This document shows positions 42,764 through 51,881 of a DNA stretch of 64,000 nucleotides, one piece after another. The notes under the pieces were generated by a model that was not told where the DNA came from, searched no databases, and saw nothing but the letters and a program-made list of their open reading frames with translations. Numbering within the stretch: the stretch's first letter is position 1; every line of letters begins with the position of its first letter. The position numbers and the translations under genes are program-made. Source of the stretch: Dehalococcoidia bacterium UBA2160 (lineage in GTDB: Bacteria; Chloroflexota; Dehalococcoidia; Lucifugimonadales; UBA1123); the NCBI GenBank assembly GCA_002328865.1, contig DCWO01000139.1, forward strand, positions 28,188 through 92,187, in the 5' to 3' direction.

Positions 42764-44068
42764 TCAAGCCGGTCCCGCCGTTTGCTGGACCGCGTCGGAC
42801 GCCCCGGACGTCACTGCCGCGTCAGTCGGCTCCCGCAATGCTCGCATGAGCGCCCCTGCGAGGAGGATGGCGATCACGCCCGTGCCCGACAACGCCTTGA
42901 TCGCGAATGCAGGGCTGGTCGCTTCCGCGATGGCGCCGATGATCAGCGCGCCGATCGGACCCGCGCCGATTGCAAGCGACACCACGCCCAACGCACGGCC
43001 GCGCATCCCATCGCTGGCGGCCAACACCACGATCGTCCCCTGCATCGTGCCGAAGCCTGACGCGCCGAATCCCAATCCGATGAGCACCGGCAACGATATC
43101 GCGTAGGTGCTCGATGTGGCGAACACAAACGCCATAACCAGGCCGATGAACGAGCCGCCAACGAACACTCGGCCGTGATGCTTGACGGCGCCGAACGACG
43201 CAATCGCGATAGCGCCGAATATGGCGCCCAAACCGTCCGCGCCCATGAGCAGGCCGATCAATCCGTCCCCGACGCCCAGGGTCTCGCGCGCAATGACAGG
43301 GATCATCTGGACGTACGGGAACAGCAGCAGGTTCATCAAGATCGTCACGACGACCGTGGCGAGTATCAGGTTGTTCGACTTAACGTAGGCGAAGCCTTCA
43401 GCCAGATTGCGCGCGATGCCGCTGGTTTCGGAAGCGACGTGACGACGTGGAGGGAGCCGGACGATCCACACCAACGTGATCGCAACCGCGTAAAAACAGC
43501 AAGCGACGGCGTATCCGGTGGACAACCCGGATATGGCGATCAGGCCGCCTGCAAGTGTCGGGCCCGCCATTCGGCTTCCGTGCATCCCGACGGAATCCAA
43601 AGCCATGGCGTTAGTGACCCCGCCCCTTGGGAAAAGATCGTGCGTGATGGATCTCCGCGACGGCATGTCGAAAGCCCAAGCCATCCCCGTCATCATTGCT
43701 GTCGCGTAAGCGTGCCACAGAGCCACCTGGCCGGACAGCAAAAGCGCCAACATTGCCAGAGAGGCTGCCAAAGTCGCCGATTGCGTACCGAGCAAGAGAC
43801 GTCGTCGGTCCACCCGATCGGCCAAGACGCCGCCGATGGCGCCGAACGCCAGCAACGGCGCCATCGCAAAAAAACCAACGAGTGCAACTCGAAACGGCGA
43901 CCCGGTCAGATCGAGTACGAGCAGACTTAGAAGAGTTAACTGCATCCACCGGGTGAGGTACGCGCAGAAATTGGCTGGCCAGAGCAGCCGGAATACGCCA
44001 TTGCGGAAGGCGTCGAACGTTTGCGGACCGCGGGCAGGTCTGGGACGCAATGATGAAAGGTGTGCCAT
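42764..44068 (-). CDS. MFS transporter, MFS_3/EntS type
   Basis: A 434-residue membrane protein with about 12 helices. The loop motif GGVLADRVDRRRLLLGTQ between helices 2 and 3 and FDMPSRRSITHDLFP are typical of the MFS_3 exporters related to EntS, which often carry siderophores or drugs. The substrate is unknown. The first 25 residues are polar and the C-terminal tail is low in complexity. It converges with the comE-like gene 10 bases away. Confidence 0.9.
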   Translation of the reverse strand: MAHLSSLRPRPARGPQTFDAFRNGVFRLLWPANFCAYLTRWMQLTLLSLLVLDLTGSPFRVALVGFFAMAPLLAFGAIGGVLADRVDRRRLLLGTQSATLAASLAMLALLLSGQVALWHAYATAMMTGMAWAFDMPSRRSITHDLFPRGGVTNAMALDSVGMHGSRMAGPTLAGGLIAISGLSTGYAVACCFYAVAITLVWIVRLPPRRHVASETSGIARNLAEGFAYVKSNNLILATVVVTILMNLLLFPYVQMIPVIARETLGVGDGLIGLLMGADGLGAIFGAIAIASFGAVKHHGRVFVGGSFIGLVMAFVFATSSTYAISLPVLIGLGFGASGFGTMQGTIVVLAASDGMRGRALGVVSLAIGAGPIGALIIGAIAEATSPAFAIKALSGTGVIAILLAGALMRALREPTDAAVTSGASDAVQQTAGPA

Positions 44069-44358
44069 GAAACGTGTGTCGTCATTCTAACGAGGAGACG
44101 GGCGCAGTTAAAGGTGTCCCAGGGACACTAGTCGGTCCGCATTCGGGTCAACGTCTACGCATCCGAAGCGTTGTGTGGACTCGACGATCGAAGGGCGCCC
44201 GTCATGCCCTGACCGTGTGGGGCGATGAACGATTCTGTCTCGCGACCCCGCTGCCATCGTTTCGTCTAGGCTGCGGGTTCGAGGCTCTAGAAATAGGGCG
44301 ATGCTTGGCGCCGTCGATTTAACCTTAGCTGAGAAATCCCACCTCGGTGAGGCAACCG
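44069..44358. other. Intergenic stretch between MFS and batE genes
   Basis: No gene or clear promoter seen. It lies downstream of batE and upstream of the MFS gene, both on the minus strand, so it should hold a terminator and a promoter. Only short imperfect inverted repeats are visible. Confidence 0.3.
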
Positions 44359-45159
44359 TCAAGGGATGGCAGAGAGCAGCACCGTTTCGAGCGTCGTGTT
44401 GGGGACCCACCCTTGAAGCTCCGGCGCAGCAATCGATATCCGAGCCCAGGCGTCTCGCACTTCGAGCAACTCGGTCTCGGCGCCGGCGTGGATCTCGAAC
44501 TCGGTCGCGTATTGGACGCCGGGCCCGCTATGGACCTGCACCGATTCGTCCAGTATCACGGCCGTCGAGTCCAACTCGGCGTCGATCCGGGACCGTCCCG
44601 CCATCGTCAGCGCGGTGAACGCCAGCAGCACTGACGCGCCAACAGCGACGCTCACGGCGATGCGTCTCGACCGGCCGACGGGTCCGATCGTCGCGGCCGC
44701 TACGCCGCCCATAACCGCTGCCCACAGCGCCAGGGCCGTCGCCGCGAGCTCGTTCGCTGACAACTCGGGCAACGCTCCAGCCAGATCCGCCAGAGCCCCA
44801 CGGGAACCGGTGGACTCCATTAGATCGACGGTCTGTGTCCTGACCAGATCCAGGTTGGCGGTCAGGTCTTCGTCCCGAGGCGACAGCCTTTTGGCTCGCA
44901 GGTAATTCAGAATTGCGCGGCCGATATCGCCCTGCTTGTGGTACGTGTTGCCCAAGTTGTAGTAAATCGAGGCGTCCTCGTACCCCAGGGCGGAAAGCCG
45001 CTCGTACGATCTTGCAGCCTCGGCATATGCGCCGTCGTCGTACAATCCGTTCGCGGCTGCAAATGCGTCGAGGTCTCCCGGAGCATCGGCTGCTGCCGTT
45101 GTGGCGTCGACGAATGCGACGAACAGCATGACGAGCAGCAGCGCGACAGCGGCCTTCAT
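44359..45159 (-). CDS. batE: BatE-like TPR and SH3 protein
   Basis: A 266-residue protein with a signal-like N-terminal helix, two TPR-type repeats (about 30-110, including ASIYYNLGNTYHKQGDIGRAILNYLRAKRLSP), two membrane helices around 135-190, and a C-terminal SH3-like domain (VQVHSGPGVQYATEFEIHAGAETELLEVRDAWARI). That order is the BatE pattern. It is the last gene of the Bat operon; its ATG overlaps the batD stop by 4 bases. The product is membrane-bound with parts facing outward. Confidence 0.88.
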   Translation of the reverse strand: MKAAVALLLVMLFVAFVDATTAAADAPGDLDAFAAANGLYDDGAYAEAARSYERLSALGYEDASIYYNLGNTYHKQGDIGRAILNYLRAKRLSPRDEDLTANLDLVRTQTVDLMESTGSRGALADLAGALPELSANELAATALALWAAVMGGVAAATIGPVGRSRRIAVSVAVGASVLLAFTALTMAGRSRIDAELDSTAVILDESVQVHSGPGVQYATEFEIHAGAETELLEVRDAWARISIAAPELQGWVPNTTLETVLLSAIP

Positions 45160-46907
45160 CGATTCAGTTCCCAGTCCAGTTCGTGGATCAGTCGCTCGGC
45201 ATCGTCCAGGACGTTTCCGGCTGGATCCACGGTGATGCCGGGTGCGTAGCGACCAGCTTCGCTTTGCTCGAGCAGCGCATCCAGGTCGGATATCAGAGGG
45301 ACGCTGACGTCCGCCTGTGTCAGTGACGCGGCTACAGCCTGTCGCGTCAGACCCGCCGGCGACCGGCCGAACACTGCTCCCAGATACTCGGTGAGGATCC
45401 TTCCGGATGCCTGATGCGGGTCCTCGCCGCGTTCGCGGGACATAAGCACTTCGTTCAACGCGGATTCGCTCGCGGATGCCACGTCGCCGTCAGCGGTCTG
45501 CCGAATGTGCAGTCGTCGCCGATGTCGCCAGGCCAGTGCGGCGATCATGCCCAATGCCGGCGCCGCCCACCCAGCCCAGTAAAGGTGCCGCGATGTCAGC
45601 GGCGGTTCCGGGGTGGCCAGTCGGTCTGGCGCAACCTTGACGTGCCGGATGTCGGCTGCGGTCCGAAACACCTGACTCTGAACGGATTGGGACGCCGCTC
45701 CGGCGTCCAGCGAAGCAGGGTCAGGAGACACGAAAATCGGAATCGATTGCGTTGAGACCGTCCGGTACATTTTGGCTCGTGGGTCGAAGAAGGCGTAGTC
45801 GATCGCGGAGATGGATAGACTGCCCGCGACCTTGGGCACCAGGATGCGTTCGTACGTTCGAACCCCTTTCAGCTGTCCCGACTCCACGTAGGTGGCGCTG
45901 TCGGAGCTGTTCTCAAATGCACGCCAGTCGTCCATCTCCGGCCAAACAGGGTCCGGCAGCAGGTCCAGGTTGCCCGTTCCGGAGACCTGAACGGTCAGGG
46001 TGACGGGTTCGCCGACGTTGACGGCGCTCACGTCAACAGAAGCCTCTATCGCGAAATCGCCGACTCCGCCGGCGAACGACGGAGGGGCATCCGTGGGCAG
46101 CGGTTGAACCTCCACGGTAACCGACCCTGAATTGTATTGGGGGCGGCCTCCGCTGAAGAACGTATTCGCGGCGTTCATCTCAGCCGGCTGGATCGTGATG
46201 GAGCCCAGAACTGTCGGAAACAGGATCGTTCTGAATTCAGTAACTCTGTACCTCAGGCCTTCCCTGGATTCAGAATACTCTCGGCGGCGGGCGGCTTGCG
46301 CATTCCAGAACCCCCAGAACACAGGGGGGGAATACGTCCGGCGGCCGAGAGCGAAGGATGCGGTGGATGCGTAAGACTTCACTATGTATGCGACTTGTTC
46401 GCCCAGGTACGGGTTGTCGTTGTCGACTTCAGCTTCGATGAAGAACTCCTGGCCGGCCAGGCTCGACGGTTGCTGGGGGCTGGTTCCGGGGCCGCGCAAC
46501 CCCGTGCCTTGCGTAACTGTGACCTCGATGGGGTCGGTCTCGTATGGCGTGCCTCCGAGCAGCACCTGGACCGGTGGTATCGTGACCGTGCCGGGACGCA
46601 ATGGACGGAGCCGAAAGCTGAAGCTGAATTCAGCGGAGAGCTGGCCGTTTCTGAGTGTCTGGGTCGAGGCCGTGGTCCGCCCAAGAAGTTGCACGCCGTC
46701 GATGATCGGCAACGTGGGCACCGGTATGTTGGTCTCGCCCGCAACCGAGATGGTGAGTGTGACGACGTCGTCCGTGGTCACGGCGTCATCGTCCACGCTG
46801 GCGGCAACGATCGGCGTCTGCGCCGAAGCTTCCCGGGCAAACGGGGACACGACGAGAAACACGACGATCATGACCACGATGGCCCTTACCAACGAATTGA
46901 CGCCCAC
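45156..46907 (-). CDS. batD: BatD-like protein
   Basis: A 583-residue exported protein. A signal peptide (first 28 residues, to ASAQ) is followed by repeated immunoglobulin-like beta domains (SVDDDAVTTDDVVTLTISVAG and again about 280-400), a membrane helix near 450-470 (WAAPALGMIAALAW) and a cytoplasmic tail. This is the BatD layout. It is thought to act with the BatA-BatB von Willebrand proteins at the envelope. It starts with GTG at 46907, one base after the batC stop. Confidence 0.88.
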   Translation of the reverse strand: MGVNSLVRAIVVMIVVFLVVSPFAREASAQTPIVAASVDDDAVTTDDVVTLTISVAGETNIPVPTLPIIDGVQLLGRTTASTQTLRNGQLSAEFSFSFRLRPLRPGTVTIPPVQVLLGGTPYETDPIEVTVTQGTGLRGPGTSPQQPSSLAGQEFFIEAEVDNDNPYLGEQVAYIVKSYASTASFALGRRTYSPPVFWGFWNAQAARRREYSESREGLRYRVTEFRTILFPTVLGSITIQPAEMNAANTFFSGGRPQYNSGSVTVEVQPLPTDAPPSFAGGVGDFAIEASVDVSAVNVGEPVTLTVQVSGTGNLDLLPDPVWPEMDDWRAFENSSDSATYVESGQLKGVRTYERILVPKVAGSLSISAIDYAFFDPRAKMYRTVSTQSIPIFVSPDPASLDAGAASQSVQSQVFRTAADIRHVKVAPDRLATPEPPLTSRHLYWAGWAAPALGMIAALAWRHRRRLHIRQTADGDVASASESALNEVLMSRERGEDPHQASGRILTEYLGAVFGRSPAGLTRQAVAASLTQADVSVPLISDLDALLEQSEAGRYAPGITVDPAGNVLDDAERLIHELDWELNR

Positions 46908-46908
46908 A

Positions 46909-47703
46909 CTACCAGTCCTTCTCCGGCGGTTCGCCCTGGGTCATTGAGATCTGCTGCAAGTTGCTCTGCAACATTTCCGTGCCTTCTCCGAGTGCTTCCA
47001 GTAAGATGCGGGCTTGCTCCTCCGTGAGCTCTGTAACGACCTGCTCGGGTCGGGAGATCGCGGTGTTGATGTCCTCGGATTGGTCAGATTCGGATTGGTC
47101 GCCCGGGGCTGGTGGGGACTCTACCGGAGACCCGCTCCCCGCTTGCGGGTCGTCGGCATCGTCTTCTTCCTCTTCGTCCGGTCCCTGGGCGTCCTCATTC
47201 TCCTGGTCTCCGGGCTGTTCCGGTTCCTGTTCCTGGGCTTGCAGTCGAGACAAAGCCAACTCCAGATTGTATTTGGCATCCACGTCATCCGGGTCCAGTC
47301 GCAGGGCTTTTTTGAATGATTCGATGGCCTCTGTGTAGCGTTCCGTCATGAAGAACGTGTTTCCGAGATTGTACTCGGTTTCCTGATTAAAGGTCTGGTC
47401 TGGCTGTTGTAACGTTATCTCGTACTCATCTTGGGCGTCCTCCAATTCACCTTTGCGATACAGGGCGTTCCCGGCGTTGAGCAACGGTTCTTGACTGCTG
47501 GGCATTTCCTGCTGAGCGCGCATGTACTCGTCCAGCGCGGCGTCGTAGTTCGATTTGGCGAATTGTTCGTTCCCGAGGTTGTTCAGGAGTGGCCCCGCCC
47601 GTTCAGGGAGTGGTCCGGGTCCTCCGGCCAATGGCGCTTCGGGACCGCAGGCGACAACTCCCGCTAGTGCGACGACCACCAATACGACCTTGTAGCAGAT
47701 CAC
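46909..47703 (-). CDS. batC: BatC-like TPR lipoprotein
   Basis: A 264-residue lipoprotein with a short signal peptide ending in VVAC (Cys19). Three TPR-like repeats occupy about 40-155 (for example YNLGNTFFMTERYTEAIESFKKALRLDPDDVDAKYNLE), followed by a strongly acidic low-complexity region (EDAQGPDEEEEDDADD and on) of about 60 residues and a short conserved-looking C-terminus. This matches BatC. GTG at 47703 overlaps the batB stop as GTGA. Confidence 0.86.
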   Translation of the reverse strand: MICYKVVLVVVALAGVVACGPEAPLAGGPGPLPERAGPLLNNLGNEQFAKSNYDAALDEYMRAQQEMPSSQEPLLNAGNALYRKGELEDAQDEYEITLQQPDQTFNQETEYNLGNTFFMTERYTEAIESFKKALRLDPDDVDAKYNLELALSRLQAQEQEPEQPGDQENEDAQGPDEEEEDDADDPQAGSGSPVESPPAPGDQSESDQSEDINTAISRPEQVVTELTEEQARILLEALGEGTEMLQSNLQQISMTQGEPPEKDW

Positions 47704-48740
47704 GAGATGCGCCTTTCTCCGCGTCGACTGAACAGTGCATATGATCCGGTCCGGTCCGGAACCAACTCGAATGCGACGAGTGCGGTGAGCGCTATAAGGA
47801 GGAATATCTGAAACCGCTCGATCCGGGTGGTCTCGATCTCACTTTCGATAGTCCCTTTCTCTAGACTGGCGATCTCTCTGGCAATGGCGGCAGCGGCGCT
47901 GCGGTCGCCGACCGTGCGGAAGTAGAAGCCGTCACCGGCATCGGCGATCTGCCGCAAAATCTCCTCGTTGAGACTAGACAAGACGGTCTGGCCGTCGCGG
48001 TTGCTCTTGTAGCGTGTGGCGCCGTTAGATGTGCCAGGCTCCGGAATGGGCCCGCCCTGGGGCGTGCCCATTCCGACGGTGTGTACTTTGATCCCGTCAG
48101 CCGCTGCCTCGGCGGCGGCGGCGATCGGATCCCCTTCTTGATCCTCGCCATCGGTGATCACGATGACCGCCTTCTGGCCGGGACGTTGGTCGTCGAAGCC
48201 GCGGACGGCCACACGAATCGCGTCGGATAAGACAGTGCCCTGGCGCGAAATCATGCCGGGGTCGGCATCCTGGACGAATCCCCTCGCCGTGGCGAAATCG
48301 AAGGTAAGAGGGAATTGCACGAATGCGGCGCCTGAGAACACGACCAGACCGAGTTCGTCCCCATCCAGTCGCTGCATGATCTCGGCTATCTCCAACTTGG
48401 CCCTCTCAAGGCGATTGGGTTTGATATCCTCGGCCAACATACTCATCGATATGTCCAGGGCGATCATCACCTGGGAACCTTGTTGCTCCACTGTCGCAAC
48501 CTGTGAGCCCCACACGGGCCGGGCCATCGCCACGACGATCAGAGCCAACGCCATCAGCCACAGCCCGACCTTGACGCGGCGACCCGTATAGTTGATCGTC
48601 GAGGACAAGCGGGCGACCAACCTCGGATTGCCGATCTTCGTCAGATCGTCACGCCGCCGGCGAGCAGCCCACAGCACCGCGATGATGGAAACAGGCAAGA
48701 TTGCCGCCAGGAATAAAAGCTCCGGTCGGACAAAGCTCAT
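47700..48740 (-). CDS. batB: BatB-like von Willebrand factor A membrane protein
   Basis: A 346-residue protein with two N-terminal membrane helices (about 7-24 and 55-75), a VWA domain with the metal site DISMS in MIALDISMSMLAEDIKPNRLERAK, the second Thr (RQGTVLSDAI) and Asp (ITDGEDQEG), and a C-terminal helix. BatB and BatA are paralogues that bind divalent metal and act as protein-binding modules at the membrane. It follows batA by 55 bases. Confidence 0.92.
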   Translation of the reverse strand: MSFVRPELLFLAAILPVSIIAVLWAARRRRDDLTKIGNPRLVARLSSTINYTGRRVKVGLWLMALALIVVAMARPVWGSQVATVEQQGSQVMIALDISMSMLAEDIKPNRLERAKLEIAEIMQRLDGDELGLVVFSGAAFVQFPLTFDFATARGFVQDADPGMISRQGTVLSDAIRVAVRGFDDQRPGQKAVIVITDGEDQEGDPIAAAAEAAADGIKVHTVGMGTPQGGPIPEPGTSNGATRYKSNRDGQTVLSSLNEEILRQIADAGDGFYFRTVGDRSAAAAIAREIASLEKGTIESEIETTRIERFQIFLLIALTALVAFELVPDRTGSYALFSRRGERRIS

Positions 48741-48795
48741 CGCAAATCTCTGCTCAGATCGGTGGTCTCCGATCCGTCACAAACGGATGATTGAC

Positions 48796-49800
48796 TCATG
48801 GAATGCTCCTGAAACGTGTGCTTCGAGCGAGCAGCTCCAATAGGAGCAGAATCGACGCGGGCAACAAGAACCATACGGCGAGTTCGCGGTATTTCGTGAA
48901 TCGGCGTATGTCGATCTCTGACTTTTCCAGCTCGTTTATTTCGTCGTAGATCGAATGCAGACCCTCGGTATCGGACGCCGTATAGTACTTGCCTCCGGTG
49001 ACATCTGCGATATGCCGCAAGGTCTCTTCATCCAACTCATAGCGTCCGACAACCATGCGGTTTCCGAGGAAGCCTCTCCATTGCGTCCCGCTCAACTCAG
49101 GTCGACCCATGCCAATTGTGTAGACCCTGACGCCAATGGCCTTGGCGGCTGAGGCTGCCGTCAACGGATCGACGACGCCTTTGTTGTTGACACCGTCGGT
49201 AAGAAGAATGACGACCCTTGACTCCGCCTCGGAGTCCTTGAGCATGTTGGCCGCGGCGCCCAAGCCCATGCCAATGGCGGTGCCGTCTTCAAGACCCATC
49301 TCGGCGCCGAGTTCCACGTCCTCAAGCAGATACTCCAGCACCCGGTGGTCGATGGTTGGAGGGCTGCTGACGAACGCATTAGCGGCGAAAACCACCAGGC
49401 CGACGCGGTCGTATTTACGCTCTTCGATGAAATCGGTGATAACCTCTTTCGCAGCCTCGAGCCGATCCAGGGGGACGAAGTCCTCGGCCGTCATGCTTCC
49501 CGAAATGTCCAGCGCCAAGACGATGTCCACGCCCTCGCCCGTCACGATCTCTTTTGCCTGACCGGTTTGAGGTCTCGCCACGGCGACGATCACCAGTGCG
49601 ATAGCCAGCCAACGCAACACTGGCAGAAACGGCCTCAAGCCTACCTTCCAGGGCTGCTCGCCAGCCCGAGCCAGGGAGTTGTCGGAAAATCTTAGCCCAG
49701 CCGGTCGAGACAACCCTCGGTCGATTCTGGGCAAAACGGCGAAGGCGATCACTATCGGCAACAGAGCAAGCGCCCACGGTGTGGCAAAGTGCAAGTTCAT
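48796..49800 (-). CDS. batA: BatA-like von Willebrand factor A membrane protein
   Basis: A 334-residue VWA membrane protein with membrane helices near 5-22 and 57-75 and at the C-terminus (VWFLLPASILLLLELL). The metal site is DISGS in VLALDISGSMTAEDFVPLDRLEAAK, with GTAIG and TDGVNNKG completing it. It differs from batB enough to be an ancient duplicate. ATG at 49800 overlaps the stop of the preceding gene by 4 bases (ATGA). Confidence 0.93.
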   Translation of the reverse strand: MNLHFATPWALALLPIVIAFAVLPRIDRGLSRPAGLRFSDNSLARAGEQPWKVGLRPFLPVLRWLAIALVIVAVARPQTGQAKEIVTGEGVDIVLALDISGSMTAEDFVPLDRLEAAKEVITDFIEERKYDRVGLVVFAANAFVSSPPTIDHRVLEYLLEDVELGAEMGLEDGTAIGMGLGAAANMLKDSEAESRVVILLTDGVNNKGVVDPLTAASAAKAIGVRVYTIGMGRPELSGTQWRGFLGNRMVVGRYELDEETLRHIADVTGGKYYTASDTEGLHSIYDEINELEKSEIDIRRFTKYRELAVWFLLPASILLLLELLARSTRFRSIP

Positions 49801-50828
49801 GCGGAGGCCGCCTTTGCGGGTTCCAAGCCCGTCGGCTCAACGATTGGCGCCGGACGGAGGGCTTCGATGGCCGCGCGGGTCGCGTCAACGGCTTCCTCAG
49901 ACGTGGCCGTCATCGGAGTCAACTCTGTAAATTTGACGATGTCGCAAGTCCGGAGTATCGAGAGTGCGCCTTGCCAGGGGCCCGATGGGACGTCCGATGA
50001 ACTGACGGCCCGCGCTGTTTCAGTCGTTGTCAGGTCCGGCGCCGGCACGTCGTATTCGCCCAGCAGATACATCCGGACCGTGTCTGAGATGAGCGTGAAG
50101 TGTACCTTGAAACGCCCGTGAGTCAGGAGGTCGAGCGCCTCGATTTGGTCCAGTTGGTCCATGGCAATCTCGAACGGGGTTCGGGTGTCCACCGGACCTG
50201 ATTGCAACACGGGATCCGGACCCAACCGACGCCACAGGAGGACAGCACCGAGAATCAGCAGAGCGACGGCCACGGCGCCGCCGACACCCCACGGCCAAAG
50301 GGAAGGGACCGCGATACTGGACTGAGGTTTGATGTCTCGCAACTCTTCATCGCCGGCTTGCAATACTGAATTGACGCGCACCGTAAACGGTTGAACCGTC
50401 CGCGACACTATCTGTCCGTCGGGTTGTCGAAAGCTGACGGACACCTCAGGGGTAAGGTAGTCGCCGGTCTGAAACAGGGCCATCTCGTACATCTGCGCGG
50501 TGGTCAATGTGCCGTCAAGATTGGCAACGGCAGGCAACGGGGTTTGGCTCCGGATTTCAAAAGCTTCCCATTCGTCGGGCAGGCTGGGGAACACCACGTG
50601 GTACCCGTCCGGGTGGTCTGCCGAGATCGTGAGGACGAACGGATCGCCGACCGTTAGATCGACGCTGTCGATCGTCCAGGCGACCTCCAGATTCGTCGAC
50701 TGAGCGAACGCGGCGCCGGTCGACAGCACGAGCGCCGCCGCCACCGCCATAGCAGCGATGCCTGACGGCAATTCTCTTCCGCGAGCCAAGGTCGGCGTCA
50801 TGGCCAGAATAGCCGAAATGTACTTCAA
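49797..50828 (-). CDS. BatD/DUF4381-like exported membrane protein
   Basis: A 343-residue protein with an N-terminal signal-like helix (about 22-42, to AFAQ), an extracytoplasmic beta domain (LEVAWTIDSVDLTVGDPFVLTISADHP), one membrane helix (about 190-212, VGGAVAVALLILGAVLLWRR) and a cytoplasmic tail of about 130 residues. DUF4381-type and BatD-like proteins in this position have the same layout. TTG at 50828 overlaps the DUF58 stop as TTGA; an ATG nine codons on is an alternative. Confidence 0.8.
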   Translation of the reverse strand: MKYISAILAMTPTLARGRELPSGIAAMAVAAALVLSTGAAFAQSTNLEVAWTIDSVDLTVGDPFVLTISADHPDGYHVVFPSLPDEWEAFEIRSQTPLPAVANLDGTLTTAQMYEMALFQTGDYLTPEVSVSFRQPDGQIVSRTVQPFTVRVNSVLQAGDEELRDIKPQSSIAVPSLWPWGVGGAVAVALLILGAVLLWRRLGPDPVLQSGPVDTRTPFEIAMDQLDQIEALDLLTHGRFKVHFTLISDTVRMYLLGEYDVPAPDLTTTETARAVSSSDVPSGPWQGALSILRTCDIVKFTELTPMTATSEEAVDATRAAIEALRPAPIVEPTGLEPAKAASA

Positions 50829-51712
50829 CGAGCCATCCGTCGTGTTCTCAACGAGAAAAACCGAGTCAAACCCGGTACGTAGTCTTTCTCGGTGTTCACC
50901 TCGATTCGGTCAATGCCCTGGCTGGCGAGCATGCGACGTTTTTCTGTTTCGAGGTTGTCCATCCGGGTTTCGTATTCTTCTCTCCACGACTTGCTGCCGG
51001 TGTCGACCCAATCCAGTTCCCCTGTCTCAGCATCTTCGAGCGCGATCAGGCCGATGTCTGGGATATGCCTTTCGATCGGGTCGTGGAGGTCCACGGCAAC
51101 GAGGTCATGCCGCTGATTGGTGGCTGCCAACGGACGTCTGAAGCTTTCCGGGTCGGCCAGAAAGTCGGAAATCAGGAAAACGATGCCCCTACGTTTGAGC
51201 AGCAGGTTGATCGTGTCCAGCGCCTCATTGATGGCGGTGCCTGTCCCTTTGGGCTCGAATACCAGCAGGTCCCGGACCATCCTCAGTGCGTGGCGCCGCC
51301 CTTTTCTGGGCGGAACAAGAAACTCCACCTGGTCGGTGAAAATCAGCAAACCAACTCGGTCGTTGTTGATCGTGGCCGCGAACGAGAGGACCGCGGCCAG
51401 TTCGGCGGCCAACTCGCGCTTGAACTGGCCGATCGTTCCGAACTCCGACGAGCCGCTGGCGTCGACGGCCAGCATGACGGTCAACTCTCGTTCCTCTTGG
51501 AACTGTCGCACGTGGAGCTCCGCCGTTCGCGCCGTGACGTTCCAGTCGATCCGCCGAATATCGTCTCCCGGAACGTAGGGCCGAATTTCATCGAACTCCA
51601 TGCCTTGGCCTCGGAACACAGAGTGGTATTCGCCGGCGAAGCTGTGATTCGCCAGCCGCCGGGCGGTTATCTCTATGCGTTTGATCTTGTCGATCAGCTC
51701 GGTTGACAGCAT
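50825..51712 (-). CDS. DUF58 domain protein
   Basis: A 295-residue DUF58 protein of the von Willebrand-like group. The signature PYVPGDDIRRIDWNVTARTAELHVRQFQEERE leads into LAVDASGSSEFGT, a degenerate metal site, and FLISDFLADPE. DUF58 proteins are almost always encoded next to MoxR ATPases and probably link the chaperone to VWA partners. It lies 169 bases downstream of the moxR gene on the same strand. It has no signal peptide or membrane helix. Confidence 0.92.
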   Translation of the reverse strand: MLSTELIDKIKRIEITARRLANHSFAGEYHSVFRGQGMEFDEIRPYVPGDDIRRIDWNVTARTAELHVRQFQEERELTVMLAVDASGSSEFGTIGQFKRELAAELAAVLSFAATINNDRVGLLIFTDQVEFLVPPRKGRRHALRMVRDLLVFEPKGTGTAINEALDTINLLLKRRGIVFLISDFLADPESFRRPLAATNQRHDLVAVDLHDPIERHIPDIGLIALEDAETGELDWVDTGSKSWREEYETRMDNLETEKRRMLASQGIDRIEVNTEKDYVPGLTRFFSLRTRRMAR

Positions 51713-51881
51713 TGTTGTTTAACGGCCTGGGCGGCTGGCAGACTATCTCGATGCCCCGCCCGGAATGGGATCATCGGAGAGCAATTGATTCCGCGAATTA
51801 TGCGATCAAGGCGGTCGGTATTGCTTGATCGAAGCGTCCGGATTGAGATGGATCGCGCGCGCAATATGTGTGCATCCGCGG